Below, in pieces: positions 19,175-29,208 of a DNA stretch of 64,000 nt; within the stretch, counting starts at the first letter, position 1, and the number at the start of each line of letters is the position of its first letter. This DNA comes from Bosea sp. 124 (GTDB taxonomy: Bacteria; Pseudomonadota; Alphaproteobacteria; Rhizobiales; Beijerinckiaceae): the NCBI RefSeq assembly GCF_003046175.1, contig NZ_PZZM01000001.1, forward strand, positions 3,055,001-3,119,000. Reading direction: 5' to 3'. The notes under the pieces are model-generated. The model saw only the letters and a program-made list of their open reading frames with translations, had not been told where the DNA came from and searched no databases. Made by a program: the position numbers and the translations under genes.

Positions 19175-19206
19175 CAAAAAAAGGGCGCTGCCTCCCGGCA
19201 GCGTCC
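19175..19206 (-). terminator. Rho-independent terminator of aceB
   Basis: On the minus strand GGACGCTGCC (19206-19197) pairs with GGCAGCGCCC (19192-19183) around a 4-nt loop and is followed by seven T residues, 34 nt after the malate synthase stop codon. A textbook intrinsic terminator. Confidence 0.88.
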
Positions 19207-19239
19207 TCTCAGCCTCAATTCCTCAGTATCCTCGACCCC

Positions 19240-20841
<1,602 letters not shown>

Positions 20842-21148
20842 GATCGTTTCCTTTTCGACGCGGTGCCGGTTGCGGCGTTGGCAATCGTTATGGAGCGAAA
20901 TCCGGTTTCTCGAAATCCGGAAAAAATCGAGATCACCTTTGCTGAATTGGAAAAGATAGAGTTCGGGTGCGGTTGCGGACGGGCTTCCTTCGCGCCGGCG
21001 TCGAAAACAGGCCGGATCGACATTTTCTCATAAAAACTGCGCCGAATTCGACAGATGCACGGAAATACGGGGAATCGATTTCATGACTTCGTAACGGCCG
21101 CGGGAGCACCTCTTCTGTCGCAACGTCACAGCCGGGGGGAACCGCGCC
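20842..21148. other. Divergent intergenic region between aceB and the TadG-like gene
   Basis: No gene supported. It has a direct repeat CGAAATCCGG at 20896-20905 and 20911-20920, then an A-rich run and a TTTGCTGAATTGGAAAA segment around 20938-20954. The latter might be a carbon-regulator site for aceB, but I cannot assign it. Both flanking promoters should be here. Confidence 0.4.
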
Positions 21149-22420
21149 ATGGCAATTCGAGACTTCCTGCGTCGACGCTGGCGTGAATTGCAGACCAGCG
21201 AGCGCGGCAACGTGATGTTGATGTTCGCCTTCGCGATGGTGCCCGTGATCGGGCTGACCGGCGCCACGATCGACTACTCCCGCGCGACGACGGCCCATCA
21301 GGTGCTCAACGCGGCCGTGGACTCCGCGGCGCTGATGGCGGCCCGCGACGCGGCCAAGCTCTCGGACACCGAGGTCCGCGACCGGATCAACAAATGGATC
21401 AAGGCGAACCTGCACGGAGACGCCGCCAGGACCTTCACGAGTGCCAACATCACCATCGACCGTACGGCACGCACCATCGCCATCGACTCTCAGGTGAGCA
21501 TCGATACGAGCCTGACGCGCGTGATCGGCCAGGATGCGATGGTCATCAAGAGCAAGTCGCAGTCGACCTGGGGCACGAACACGATCGAACTGGCGCTGGC
21601 GCTCGACAACACCGGCTCGATGGACTCGTCGGGCAAGATGACCGCGCTGAAGACGGCGGCGACAAACCTGATCGACATCATGAAGGACGCGACGACGGAG
21701 ACCGACCAGATCAAGGTTTCGATCGTGCCCTTTGCCACGCAGGTCAAGATTGCGACCAGCTTCAAGAACGAGGCTTGGCTTCGCTTCGACCAGACCAAGA
21801 CGACGTGCACGACGAACAAGGGCAAGCAGACCTGCACCACGACCGCGATTACCAAGTCGACCTGGGCCGGCTGCGTCAGTGACCGCGATCAGCCGAACGA
21901 CGTGAAGGACAATGAGAGCGTCCTCGCCTACGCCACGCTGTATCCGGCCGATTTCTGCGCGCAATCGACGCTGGCGCCGATTCTGCCGCTGACCGCCGAC
22001 TGGGCGGCTCTGAAGACCGCCATCAACGGCATGACGCCGGTGGGCAACACAAACGTCACGATCGGCGCGACCTGGGGCATGGCGACGCTGACGCCGGGTG
22101 TTCCTTTCACGCAGGCACGCCCCTTCGCGACGCCGCGCCTGAACAAGTACATGATCCTGCTGACGGACGGTGAGAACACGCAGAATCGCTTCACCAGTGA
22201 CGGCGCTGCGATCGACGCCCGCACGAAGCTCGCCTGCCAGACGGCGAAGGATGCGGGCATCCGGGTCTACACCGTGCGCGTGATCGACGGCGACCGCACT
22301 TTGCTGCAGAACTGCGCCAGCGAAGTGGGGATGTATTACGAGGTCAGCAGCGCCGCGCAGCTGACTCCGGTGTTCCAGCAGATCGCGCGCGAGATCAGCC
22401 AGGTCCGCCTGACCCATTGA
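21149..22420 (+). CDS. TadE/TadG-like protein with von Willebrand A domain
   Basis: A 423-residue protein anchored by an N-terminal pseudopilin-like helix (ERGNVMLMFAFAMVPVIGLTGATIDYSRA), the TadE/TadG signature. The exported part carries a vWA domain with a MIDAS-like loop DNTGSMDSSGKM, the central strand MILLTDGENTQN and a Cys-containing insertion with CTTNKGKQTC that may form disulfides. TadG-like proteins localise to the outer part of Flp/Tad pilus or related adhesin systems. No other tad gene is in the window, so this is an isolated paralog. GGGGGGAA lies 8-10 nt upstream. Confidence 0.87.
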   Translation: MAIRDFLRRRWRELQTSERGNVMLMFAFAMVPVIGLTGATIDYSRATTAHQVLNAAVDSAALMAARDAAKLSDTEVRDRINKWIKANLHGDAARTFTSANITIDRTARTIAIDSQVSIDTSLTRVIGQDAMVIKSKSQSTWGTNTIELALALDNTGSMDSSGKMTALKTAATNLIDIMKDATTETDQIKVSIVPFATQVKIATSFKNEAWLRFDQTKTTCTTNKGKQTCTTTAITKSTWAGCVSDRDQPNDVKDNESVLAYATLYPADFCAQSTLAPILPLTADWAALKTAINGMTPVGNTNVTIGATWGMATLTPGVPFTQARPFATPRLNKYMILLTDGENTQNRFTSDGAAIDARTKLACQTAKDAGIRVYTVRVIDGDRTLLQNCASEVGMYYEVSSAAQLTPVFQQIAREISQVRLTH

Positions 22421-22426
22421 GGGGCT

Positions 22427-22471
22427 CCCGGACCGTCGGACCGGATACGCCATCAAGTCCGGTGGTCCGGG
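22427..22471 (+). terminator. Hairpin after the TadG-like gene
   Basis: CCCGGACC (22427-22434) pairs with GGTCCGGG (22464-22471), with an inner CCGGAT/GTCCGG pairing. It starts 7 bp after the stop codon. No T-run follows, so it may act with Rho or as an mRNA stabiliser. Confidence 0.5.
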
Positions 22472-22534
22472 CCTTGTCCCGCTTCGGCCTGTCGGACAAC
22501 CGCAATCCCTATTGGGCCGATGCTGCCGACATCT

Positions 22535-23137
22535 TCAGCCGGGGCTGAGCGCGGCGAAGCGTTCGAGGAAGCGATCCTGCGCGGCTTGCGTGTCCAGCGG
22601 CGAAAGCAGGGCGGTCACCGCCCGCGGCAACGCCTGCGGCCGGCCGAAATAGCGCAGGGCCTCCTCGCGGCCGAATCCCGCCAGCTCTGTCGCCTCCAGG
22701 AAGGCGGCGATGGTGTCGGCCTCCTTGGTCTTGCGCTTGAGCAGGGCCGGCGGGGCAGCCGGCAGGCCGAAGCGCAGATGGATCGCGCCGAGCAATCGTG
22801 TCTCTACTGCCTTGTAGGCGTCGCCCATCACCAGCTTGAACGGCGAGATCATGTCGCCGATGACGTATTCCGGTGCGTCGTGGAGCAGTGCCATCAGCCG
22901 CCAGGCATCGGACCAGCCGGGGTTGAGATGATCGGCGATGGCCTCGACCAGCAGGCTGTGCTGCGCGACCGAGAAGGAATGCGGCCCTTTCGTCTGGCCG
23001 TTCCAGCGGGCGACGCGGGCGAGACCATGGGCGATGTCCTCGATCTCGACATCGAGCGGGGAGGGGTCGAGCAGATCGAGCCTGCGGCCCGACAGCATGC
23101 GCTGCCAGGCGCGGGGCGGGGCAGGGGCGCGTGCCAT
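22535..23137 (-). CDS. HD-domain phosphohydrolase (YfbR-like)
   Basis: A 200-residue HD-superfamily protein. Metal-binding residues are visible in HSFSVAQHSLLVEAIAD (first His) and the HD dyad ALLHDAPEYVIGDMISPFK, with a downstream Asp in KEADTIAAF. The pattern resembles E. coli YfbR, a deoxynucleoside 5'-monophosphatase, though the true substrate is not certain. It is the last gene of a ygfZ-tag-HD operon, starting 2 bp after the tag stop codon. A nucleotide-pool role fits being next to a DNA-repair glycosylase. Confidence 0.83.
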   Translation of the reverse strand: MARAPAPPRAWQRMLSGRRLDLLDPSPLDVEIEDIAHGLARVARWNGQTKGPHSFSVAQHSLLVEAIADHLNPGWSDAWRLMALLHDAPEYVIGDMISPFKLVMGDAYKAVETRLLGAIHLRFGLPAAPPALLKRKTKEADTIAAFLEATELAGFGREEALRYFGRPQALPRAVTALLSPLDTQAAQDRFLERFAALSPG

Positions 23138-23139
23138 GA

Positions 23140-23802
23140 TCAGGCGGCGGGCCGCTGGTCGCGCGCCAGCGCGGCGCATTCCTGCCAACGGAAGCAGCCG
23201 GTGAGGTGGTCGTTGACCAGCCCGCAGGCTTCCATGAAGGCGTAGACGATGGTGGGGCCGCAGAAGGTGAAACCGGCCTTCTTCAATTCCTTCGCCATCG
23301 CCTCCGACAGCTTCGTCTGCGTCGGCACCTCGCCCTGGGTGCGGAACCTATTCTGGAGCACGCGGCCGTCGAGATGCTTCCAGAGGAAATCGGCGAAGGG
23401 CTCGCGCTCGCTGATCGCGAGATAGGCGCGCGCGCTCTTGATCGTGCCCTCGATCTTGCCACGGTGGCGGATGATGCCGGGATCGGCGAGCAGGCGCTGC
23501 ACATCGGCCTCGGTGAAGCGGGCGACGGCTTCCGGCGCGAAGCCGGCGAAACCGGCGCGGAAGGCGTCCCGCTTCCTCAGGATGGTGATCCAGGACAGGC
23601 CGGCCTGGAAGCCGTCGAGGATCAGCTTCTCCCAAAGCGCGCGGGAGTCGTATTCCGGCACGCCCCATTCGGTGTCGTGATAGGCGAGGTAAAGCGGATC
23701 GGTGCCCGGCCAGCGACAGCGGAACCTGCCGTCCGGCCCTTCGATCGCGATGCGATCGTCGCCGGCACGGGTTGCCTCGCCTGCGGGGGCTGCCTCGCTC
23801 AT
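23140..23802 (-). CDS. tag: DNA-3-methyladenine glycosylase I
   Basis: Base-excision repair enzyme removing 3-methyladenine. The 220-residue protein has a ~25-residue N-terminal extension, then the Tag fold: CRWPGTDPLYLAYHDTEWGVPEYD, LWEKLILDGFQAGLSWITILRKR and TFCGPTIVYAFMEACGLVNDH. The zinc-snap ligands of Tag (Cys near the start, the His of YHDTEWG, and His plus Cys in DHLTGCFRW) are all present. It overlaps the ygfZ stop by 4 bp (ATGA). Confidence 0.95.
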   Translation of the reverse strand: MSEAAPAGEATRAGDDRIAIEGPDGRFRCRWPGTDPLYLAYHDTEWGVPEYDSRALWEKLILDGFQAGLSWITILRKRDAFRAGFAGFAPEAVARFTEADVQRLLADPGIIRHRGKIEGTIKSARAYLAISEREPFADFLWKHLDGRVLQNRFRTQGEVPTQTKLSEAMAKELKKAGFTFCGPTIVYAFMEACGLVNDHLTGCFRWQECAALARDQRPAA

Positions 23803-24683
23803 GCGGCGGCTCCGAAGCCGGCTTCGCCGGGGAAGGGAAAGCGGATGAAATCCGGCTTGGCGAGCGAGAAGGCCAGCCCGCCGCCGAGCAGGGGCTCGCC
23901 CGCGGCCAGTGCATCCGCGACACGGTCGAGCCGCAGCAGGGCGAGCGCGCGGCCATTCGCCCCGGAGCCGATCCGGCCCAGCGCCTTGCCGCCAGCCGTG
24001 GCATCGGAGCCGGTCTCGGCCGCGATGCCATCGACGAAGACGATCGGCACGACCCGGGTCCTTGCCGTGCCGCGATGCTGCATGCGCGAGACCACCTCCT
24101 GGCCGATATAGCAGCCCTTCTTGAAGGAGACACCGCCGAGCTGGTCGAGCAGGGCCTCATGCGGGAAAGCATCGCCATAGGTGAAGTCGCGTCCGCCCTC
24201 GGGAACGCCGAGCGCGATGCGGCTTGCGTGCCAGGCGTCGGCCGAGGCCGTCGCGATCTCGGCCGCGCCGTCGCGATCGGTCATGGCGCGCTGGCCGAGG
24301 CCTGGCAGGCGCGGATCGACGTAGACGAGGCCGGCCTCCTCGGGGAGCGCCGCGCCGTCGCACGAGGCGATCACCGCTGTGGCCTCGGTCAGGTCGTCGA
24401 GCGCCACCCTGGCGCGCAGCTTGTAGAGTTTCAGGCGCTTCATCAGGTCGGCCGTCTGGAGCAGGGGGGTGTCGAGCAGGAAGCCGCCGCCCTCGCCTTC
24501 GGGAACCGCGACGACCAGGAAATCGCAGATGATCTTGCCTTGCGGCGTCAGGAGCGCGCCGTACCCCGCCTGGTCCGGCGTCACCGCGTCCATGTCGTTG
24601 GTGACGATGTTCTGCAGGAAGTCGCGCGCATCCTCGCCGCTGACGCGGATGACGCCGCGATCGATGAGGTGGGTGGCAGGCAT
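23799..24683 (-). CDS. ygfZ: YgfZ/GcvT-domain folate-binding protein
   Basis: A 294-residue tetrahydrofolate-binding protein that supports Fe-S cluster enzyme maturation and repair. The family signature K-G-C-Y-x-G-Q-E is present as KKGCYIGQEVVSRMQHRG, with the functional Cys. The N-terminal GcvT-like fold has FLQNIVTNDMDAV and GALLTPQGKIICDF. First gene of the ygfZ-tag-HD operon, divergent from the dihydroorotase-like gene across 102 bp. Confidence 0.94.
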   Translation of the reverse strand: MPATHLIDRGVIRVSGEDARDFLQNIVTNDMDAVTPDQAGYGALLTPQGKIICDFLVVAVPEGEGGGFLLDTPLLQTADLMKRLKLYKLRARVALDDLTEATAVIASCDGAALPEEAGLVYVDPRLPGLGQRAMTDRDGAAEIATASADAWHASRIALGVPEGGRDFTYGDAFPHEALLDQLGGVSFKKGCYIGQEVVSRMQHRGTARTRVVPIVFVDGIAAETGSDATAGGKALGRIGSGANGRALALLRLDRVADALAAGEPLLGGGLAFSLAKPDFIRFPFPGEAGFGAAA

Positions 24684-24785
24684 ATGTGTTCTCCGCTGCG
24701 CCTGCCGTCACGGTAGCGCTTGCAAATGGTTCTCTGGCCGATAGGTAGGCCGTGTCAGCCGCTCGCTCAACCACCGGAGATCGCC

Positions 24786-26123
24786 ATGCCGCAAACCTTC
24801 GACGCCATTCTCAAGGGCGGCACGGTGGTGAACCATGACGGGCGCGTTCAGCGCGACCTCGGCATCACCGGCGGCAAGATCATGGCGCTGGGCGATCTTT
24901 CCAGTGCCTCCGCCGGCGAGGTCGTCGATTGCACGGGGCTGCACATCCTGCCCGGCGTGATCGATTCACAGGTGCATTTCCGCGAGCCGGGTCTCGACCA
25001 CAAGGAGGATCTGGAGACGGGCTCGCGCGCGGCCGTGCTCGGCGGCGTCACCACCGTCTTCGAGATGCCCAATACGATTCCGCAGACGACCAGCCCTGAG
25101 GCGCTTGCCGACAAGATCAGGCGCGGCAAACATCGCATGCATTGTGACTTCGCCTTCTGGGTCGGCGGGACGCATGAGAACGTCAACGACGTGCCCGAGC
25201 TCGAGCGGCTGCCCGGTGCCGCCGGCATCAAGGTGTTCATGGGCTCGTCCACCGGCGATCTCCTGGTCGAGGACGATGCCGGTGTCGCCGAGATCCTAAA
25301 GCGCACGCGCCGCCGTGCTGCCTTCCACTCGGAGGACGAGGGCATGCTGCGCGAGCGCATGGGCCTGCGCGTCACGGGCGATCCGTCGAGCCATCCGGTC
25401 TGGCGTTCGCCGGAGGTGGCGCTGACCTGCACGAAGCGGCTGGTGCGGATCGCCCGCGAGACCGGCGCGCGGGTGCATATCCTGCACATCTCGACCGGCG
25501 ACGAGATGGAGTTCCTGAAAGACCACAAGGATGTCGCGACCGTCGAGGTGCTGCCGAACCATCTGACGCTGGTCGCGCCGGACTGCTACGAGCGGCTCGG
25601 CACCTATGCCCAGATGAACCCGCCGATCCGCGATGACAGCCATCGCCAGCGCATCTGGTGGGGCGTCGATCAGGGCATCGTCGACGTGCTCGGCTCGGAC
25701 CATGCGCCGCATACGCATGAGGAGAAGCACCACGCCTATCCAGCGAGCCATTCCGGCATGCCGGGCGTGCAGACGCTGGTGCCGATCATGCTCGACCATG
25801 TGAATGCGGGCAGGCTGACGCTGGAGCGCTTCGTCGACCTCTCCAGCCACGGGCCGCAGCGCATCTTCGGGCTGGAGGGCAAGGGCCGGATCGCGGCTGG
25901 CTACGACGCCGATTTGACCATCGTCGATCTGAAGCGCCGCGAGACCATCACCAATGCCTGGGGCGCCTCGAAATGCGGCTGGACGCCCTATGACGGCGTC
26001 AGCGTCACCGGCTGGCCGGTCGGCACCTATGTGCGCGGCCAGAAAGTAATGTGGGAGGCGCAGATCGTGACGCCGGCGCAGGGCGAGCCGGCGCGCTTTC
26101 TGGAAGCGTTGCCGCGCGGCTGA
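24786..26123 (+). CDS. Dihydroorotase-like amidohydrolase with altered metal ligands
   Basis: A 445-residue amidohydrolase-superfamily protein close to class I dihydroorotases. Preserved elements include GASxx-type strand GIKVFMGSSTGDLLVEDD, the His of AAFHSEDEGML and the catalytic Asp of VLGSDHAPHTHEEK. The first metal motif, normally D-x-H-x-H-x-R-x-P-G, reads DSQVHFREPG, so the first His is Gln. The later PHHL motif reads LPNHLTL, so a further His ligand is Asn. It may be a one-metal enzyme, a relative with another cyclic-amide substrate, or a structural paralog. GGAGA precedes the start at 24786. A canonical pyrC is probably elsewhere in the genome. Confidence 0.85.
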   Translation: MPQTFDAILKGGTVVNHDGRVQRDLGITGGKIMALGDLSSASAGEVVDCTGLHILPGVIDSQVHFREPGLDHKEDLETGSRAAVLGGVTTVFEMPNTIPQTTSPEALADKIRRGKHRMHCDFAFWVGGTHENVNDVPELERLPGAAGIKVFMGSSTGDLLVEDDAGVAEILKRTRRRAAFHSEDEGMLRERMGLRVTGDPSSHPVWRSPEVALTCTKRLVRIARETGARVHILHISTGDEMEFLKDHKDVATVEVLPNHLTLVAPDCYERLGTYAQMNPPIRDDSHRQRIWWGVDQGIVDVLGSDHAPHTHEEKHHAYPASHSGMPGVQTLVPIMLDHVNAGRLTLERFVDLSSHGPQRIFGLEGKGRIAAGYDADLTIVDLKRRETITNAWGASKCGWTPYDGVSVTGWPVGTYVRGQKVMWEAQIVTPAQGEPARFLEALPRG

Positions 26124-26129
26124 TGACCG

Positions 26130-26639
26130 TCAGGCCAGCGTCGCCGTCTCAACCACGCGCCACTGGTCGATCGGGACGTCCTGGCCCGAGGTGACGACGC
26201 AGAGCCGGTCGAAGCGGATCGACCGGCCTGCAAGCGCGTGTGAGATCTTATCGGCAGCCTGCGCCTTCGGACCGGCCTCGACAGGCCCGTAAAGCAGCGA
26301 GACATGCGGCATGAAGACCTCCGTCGCCTGTCCATCGAGCCGCTGCTTCAGCGCGGCCAGTGGCGAGCTGACCGCGAAACGCGCGTAGAACGAGCGGAAG
26401 AAGGCCTCGCTGGTCTCGATTCCCGCCACGACCTCTAAAAAAAAGGTGACCTCTCCCGCCGCCTCCGCGATCGCGGAGGCGAGCGCCGTCACGGGCCTGT
26501 CGGTGTCGCCGGCTATCGTCAGATGCGGCGTGAAGAGCGGCGTACCGAAGCGCTGCGACAGCTCGGAAACGATGCCGGCGAGTAGCGCGCTGTCGTCTGC
26601 AGCGGGCATCAGCCAGATGGAATGGATCGGCGCTGTCAT
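26130..26639 (-). CDS. 2H-family cyclic phosphodiesterase
   Basis: A 169-residue 2H phosphoesterase with both His motifs, PHLTIAG (about residues 38-44) and PHVSLLYG (about 111-118). The first resembles plant/yeast-type cyclic phosphodiesterases (CPDase-like family) that open ADP-ribose 1'',2''-cyclic phosphate or 2',3'-cyclic nucleotides. An eight-T run within the codons for Val-Thr-Phe-Phe-Leu is a potential slippage site. Convergent with the amidohydrolase gene, with only 6 bp between stop codons. Confidence 0.8.
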   Translation of the reverse strand: MTAPIHSIWLMPAADDSALLAGIVSELSQRFGTPLFTPHLTIAGDTDRPVTALASAIAEAAGEVTFFLEVVAGIETSEAFFRSFYARFAVSSPLAALKQRLDGQATEVFMPHVSLLYGPVEAGPKAQAADKISHALAGRSIRFDRLCVVTSGQDVPIDQWRVVETATLA

Positions 26640-26761
26640 CAGAGGTTCACAAACCTATTGCACACGGTCGGACACCGGCGTTATGTTTGATCCAAGCGTA
26701 TCGGAAATGGAAGAATAATTCCATTCATTCCGGAAAAGATCGCGGTCAGGGAGATGGCATC

Positions 26762-27874
26762 TTGCCAACCGAATTGCCAAGCGGGCCGCGTAGCGGCGCG
26801 TCCATCGCCGTGCGCGATCTGCAGGTTGCCTATGGCGGCACGCGGGTGCTGCACGGCGTCAGCCTCGACTTCACGCCGGGCAGCTTCACGGCGCTGCTGG
26901 GCTCGTCGGGCTGCGGCAAGACTACGCTGCTGCGGTCGCTGTCGGGCTTCGTGCCCGTCGAATCCGGCTCGATCATCGTCGGCGGCCGGGATGTCGCGTT
27001 GCTGCCGCCTGAAAAGCGCGGCATGGCGATGGTGTTCCAGTCCTATGCGCTGTGGCCGCACATGACCGTGAAGCAGAACATCGGCTACGGGCTGAAGCTG
27101 CGCGGCGCCTCCAAGGCCGAGATCGCCGCGAAGGTGGCCTCGATGCTCTCCTTCCTCGGGCTTGCCGGCTACGAGGACCGGAAGGTCACGGCGCTTTCGG
27201 GCGGGCAGCGCCAGCGCGTCGCGCTCGGCCGGGCCCTCGCCATCGACCCTGGCATCCTGCTGCTCGACGAGCCGCTGTCGAACCTCGATGCCAAGATCCG
27301 GATGACGATGCGCCACGAGATCCGGGCGATCCAGCAGCGCCTCGGCCTGACCGCGGTCCATGTCACGCATGACCGCGAGGAGGCCATGACCATGGCCGAC
27401 CGGCTCGTCATCATGCAGGCGGGCACGATCGCGCAGGTCGGCACGCCGGAAGAGGTCTACGACCAGCCTGCGACAGCCTTCGTCGCCAATTTCATGGGTG
27501 CGGAGAACGTCCTGCCGCTGCGCGTCGAGCGCTCCGAACAGGGCGCCTCGCTGAGTGCCGGCGAAGCGACCGCACATCTTCAGGCGGGTTGGGCGCAGGC
27601 TTTGCCGGCGGGCGAGGCCGTCGCCTATTTCCGCGACGATGTCGCAAGGCTCGACGCCACCGACGCCGCTGCTGGGGAGGACCTGCTGGTGCTCGGACGG
27701 ATCGCGGCGCGGGCCTATCCCGGTGGCATCTATCGCTATCGCGTCGAGGCCGCCGGCCGCCAGATCACGGTCGATGACAGCGATCGCCACGAACTCGGAA
27801 CCACTGTCGGCCTGCGCATTCCGCTGCAGCGCCTCCACATCTTCCCGGCATCCGAGGCCGGGATTGCCGCCTGA
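26762..27874 (+). CDS. ABC importer ATPase (PhnT/PotA-like)
   Basis: ATP-binding subunit of a POPT/spermidine-type importer. It has Walker A (GSSGCGKTTLLRSL), the Q-loop (VFQSYALWPHM), signature LSGGQRQRVALGRAL, Walker B (ILLLDEPLSNLDAKI) and the H-switch (VTHDREEAM), followed by a TOBE-type C-terminal domain (~250-371). No ATG fits; I start at the TTG at 26762, with AGGGAG 8 nt upstream. A TTG 75 bp further up is an alternative. First gene of an operon with a binding protein and two permeases. The nearby phnWX genes raise a 2-aminoethylphosphonate substrate, but 3 kb of other genes separate them. Confidence 0.9.
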   Translation: MPTELPSGPRSGASIAVRDLQVAYGGTRVLHGVSLDFTPGSFTALLGSSGCGKTTLLRSLSGFVPVESGSIIVGGRDVALLPPEKRGMAMVFQSYALWPHMTVKQNIGYGLKLRGASKAEIAAKVASMLSFLGLAGYEDRKVTALSGGQRQRVALGRALAIDPGILLLDEPLSNLDAKIRMTMRHEIRAIQQRLGLTAVHVTHDREEAMTMADRLVIMQAGTIAQVGTPEEVYDQPATAFVANFMGAENVLPLRVERSEQGASLSAGEATAHLQAGWAQALPAGEAVAYFRDDVARLDATDAAAGEDLLVLGRIAARAYPGGIYRYRVEAAGRQITVDDSDRHELGTTVGLRIPLQRLHIFPASEAGIAA

Positions 27875-27904
27875 CCGCATTCGACCCAACCAGGAGTCAA
27901 ATCC

Positions 27905-29035
27905 ATGCGCATCCTCACGATTGCCTGCTCGCTCGCAGCGCTGATGGCGGCTTCGCCGCTTTCCGCGCAGACGCTCAACGTGGCTTCGGCCGGCGACCAG
28001 AACATGGTCGATTACGTCAAGGACTTCCTCGGACCGATGTTCGAGAAGGCCAATCCCGGCGTGAAGGTCGTTTCGGTCGGCACCGGCCCGGGCGATTCCG
28101 GCTCGCAGAAGATCTATGAGAAGCTCGACGCCCAGAAGGGCGCCGCCACGACCGATTTCGACGTCGTCGTCATCCACCAGAAGGCCGCCGGCCAGATGGT
28201 CAAGGAAGGCCTGCTCGACAAGTATACGGGCAATGTCGCGACCGCCAAGCTCGCCACCGGCGATGCCGCCAAGAACGCGCTCGGCACCGATGTTTCGGGT
28301 TTCGTGATCCCGATGTTCCAGTCGCAGACTGCGCTCGCCTACAATGCCGACATGGTCAAGACGCCGCCGGCGACCTTCGCCGAGCTCGCCGACTGGGCCA
28401 AGAAGAATCCCAAGCAGTTCGGCTATAACGGCATCAAGGGCGGCATGTCCGGCGTTTCCTTCGTCGCCGGCTGGGTCTATGCCTTCGGCGGCGATGCCGA
28501 CAAGCTGATCAAGGGTCCGTATGACGCGGCCACGAAGGCCGGCTGGGACAAGGCTTTCGCCGATCTCAAGGAGTTCAACAAGAACGCCGTAATCACCCCC
28601 GGCAATGCCGGCACGCTCGACATGCTGAACCGCGGCGAGATCGCGATCGGCCCGGTCTGGGTCGACATGTTCTATTCCTGGCAGGCCGACGGCAAGCTGC
28701 CGCCGAACATGAAGCTCAAGCTCGTCTCGCCCGGCATGCCCGGCCAGCCAATGTACTACGCCGTCGCCGGCAAGTCGGCCCAGAAGAAGCTGGCGGAAGC
28801 CTTCATCGCGCTCGCCACCAGCCCGCAGGTGCAGGCCGACGGCATCGTCAAGAAGTTCAACTGGTATCCGGGCATCGACGCCGCCAATCTCGAGGGCAAG
28901 CTCGACAAAGCCGCCTGGGACAAGCTCTTCACCGACGTCACCCCGGCCGACCTCGCCAAGAACGGCAAGGCCTTCCCGATCGCGCCCTACTTCAACGACA
29001 TCCTCGAGGGTTACGAGAAGAAGGTCTCGAACTGA
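27905..29035 (+). CDS. ABC importer periplasmic substrate-binding protein
   Basis: A 376-residue exported protein; signal peptide MRILTIACSLAALMAASPLSA with cleavage before QTLNVASAG. The fold is the iron/polyamine/phosphonate-type bilobal binding protein: DFDVVVIHQKAAGQM, DVSGFVIPMFQSQTALAYN, AELADWAKKNPKQFGYNG and NRGEIAIGPVWVDMFYSW. The substrate cannot be fixed from sequence; 2-aminoethylphosphonate or an organic cation are options. AGGAG lies 8 nt upstream. It is followed by a 17-bp-arm palindrome before the permease genes, which could raise the ratio of binding protein to permease. Confidence 0.9.
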   Translation: MRILTIACSLAALMAASPLSAQTLNVASAGDQNMVDYVKDFLGPMFEKANPGVKVVSVGTGPGDSGSQKIYEKLDAQKGAATTDFDVVVIHQKAAGQMVKEGLLDKYTGNVATAKLATGDAAKNALGTDVSGFVIPMFQSQTALAYNADMVKTPPATFAELADWAKKNPKQFGYNGIKGGMSGVSFVAGWVYAFGGDADKLIKGPYDAATKAGWDKAFADLKEFNKNAVITPGNAGTLDMLNRGEIAIGPVWVDMFYSWQADGKLPPNMKLKLVSPGMPGQPMYYAVAGKSAQKKLAEAFIALATSPQVQADGIVKKFNWYPGIDAANLEGKLDKAAWDKLFTDVTPADLAKNGKAFPIAPYFNDILEGYEKKVSN

Positions 29036-29053
29036 GATCGATGATTTGACGAC

Positions 29054-29173
29054 CGGGATGATGGAATGCGCCGTCATCCCGGGCAAGTCGCTTCAGCGAC
29101 GCCGATCCGGGATCCATTCCTGAGCCTTTCCGGAATGGATCCCGGATCTCCGCTTCGCTGCGTCCGGGATGAC
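29054..29173 (+). repeat. Composite palindrome between ABC binding-protein and permease genes
   Basis: Two perfect 17-bp arms, GATCCGGGATCCATTCC (29104-29120) and GGAATGGATCCCGGATC (29132-29148), lie inside outer arms GTCATCCCGG and CCGGGATGAC. It has the dispersed-repeat sequence class of this genome but sits within an operon, so the transcript carries a very stable stem-loop. Confidence 0.8.
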
Positions 29174-29208
29174 CCCCGCGTCTGTTTTCCAAGAAGAAAC
29201 GCAGTGGC

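Noticed and set aside
20938..20954. Possible carbon-regulator site before aceB (TTTGCTGAATTGGAAAA)
   Set aside because: Only a loose dyad; no known consensus could be matched with confidence.
26440..26455. Programmed frameshift at the eight-T run in the 2H phosphodiesterase gene
   Set aside because: The zero frame is intact and full length through both catalytic His motifs, so no frameshift is required.
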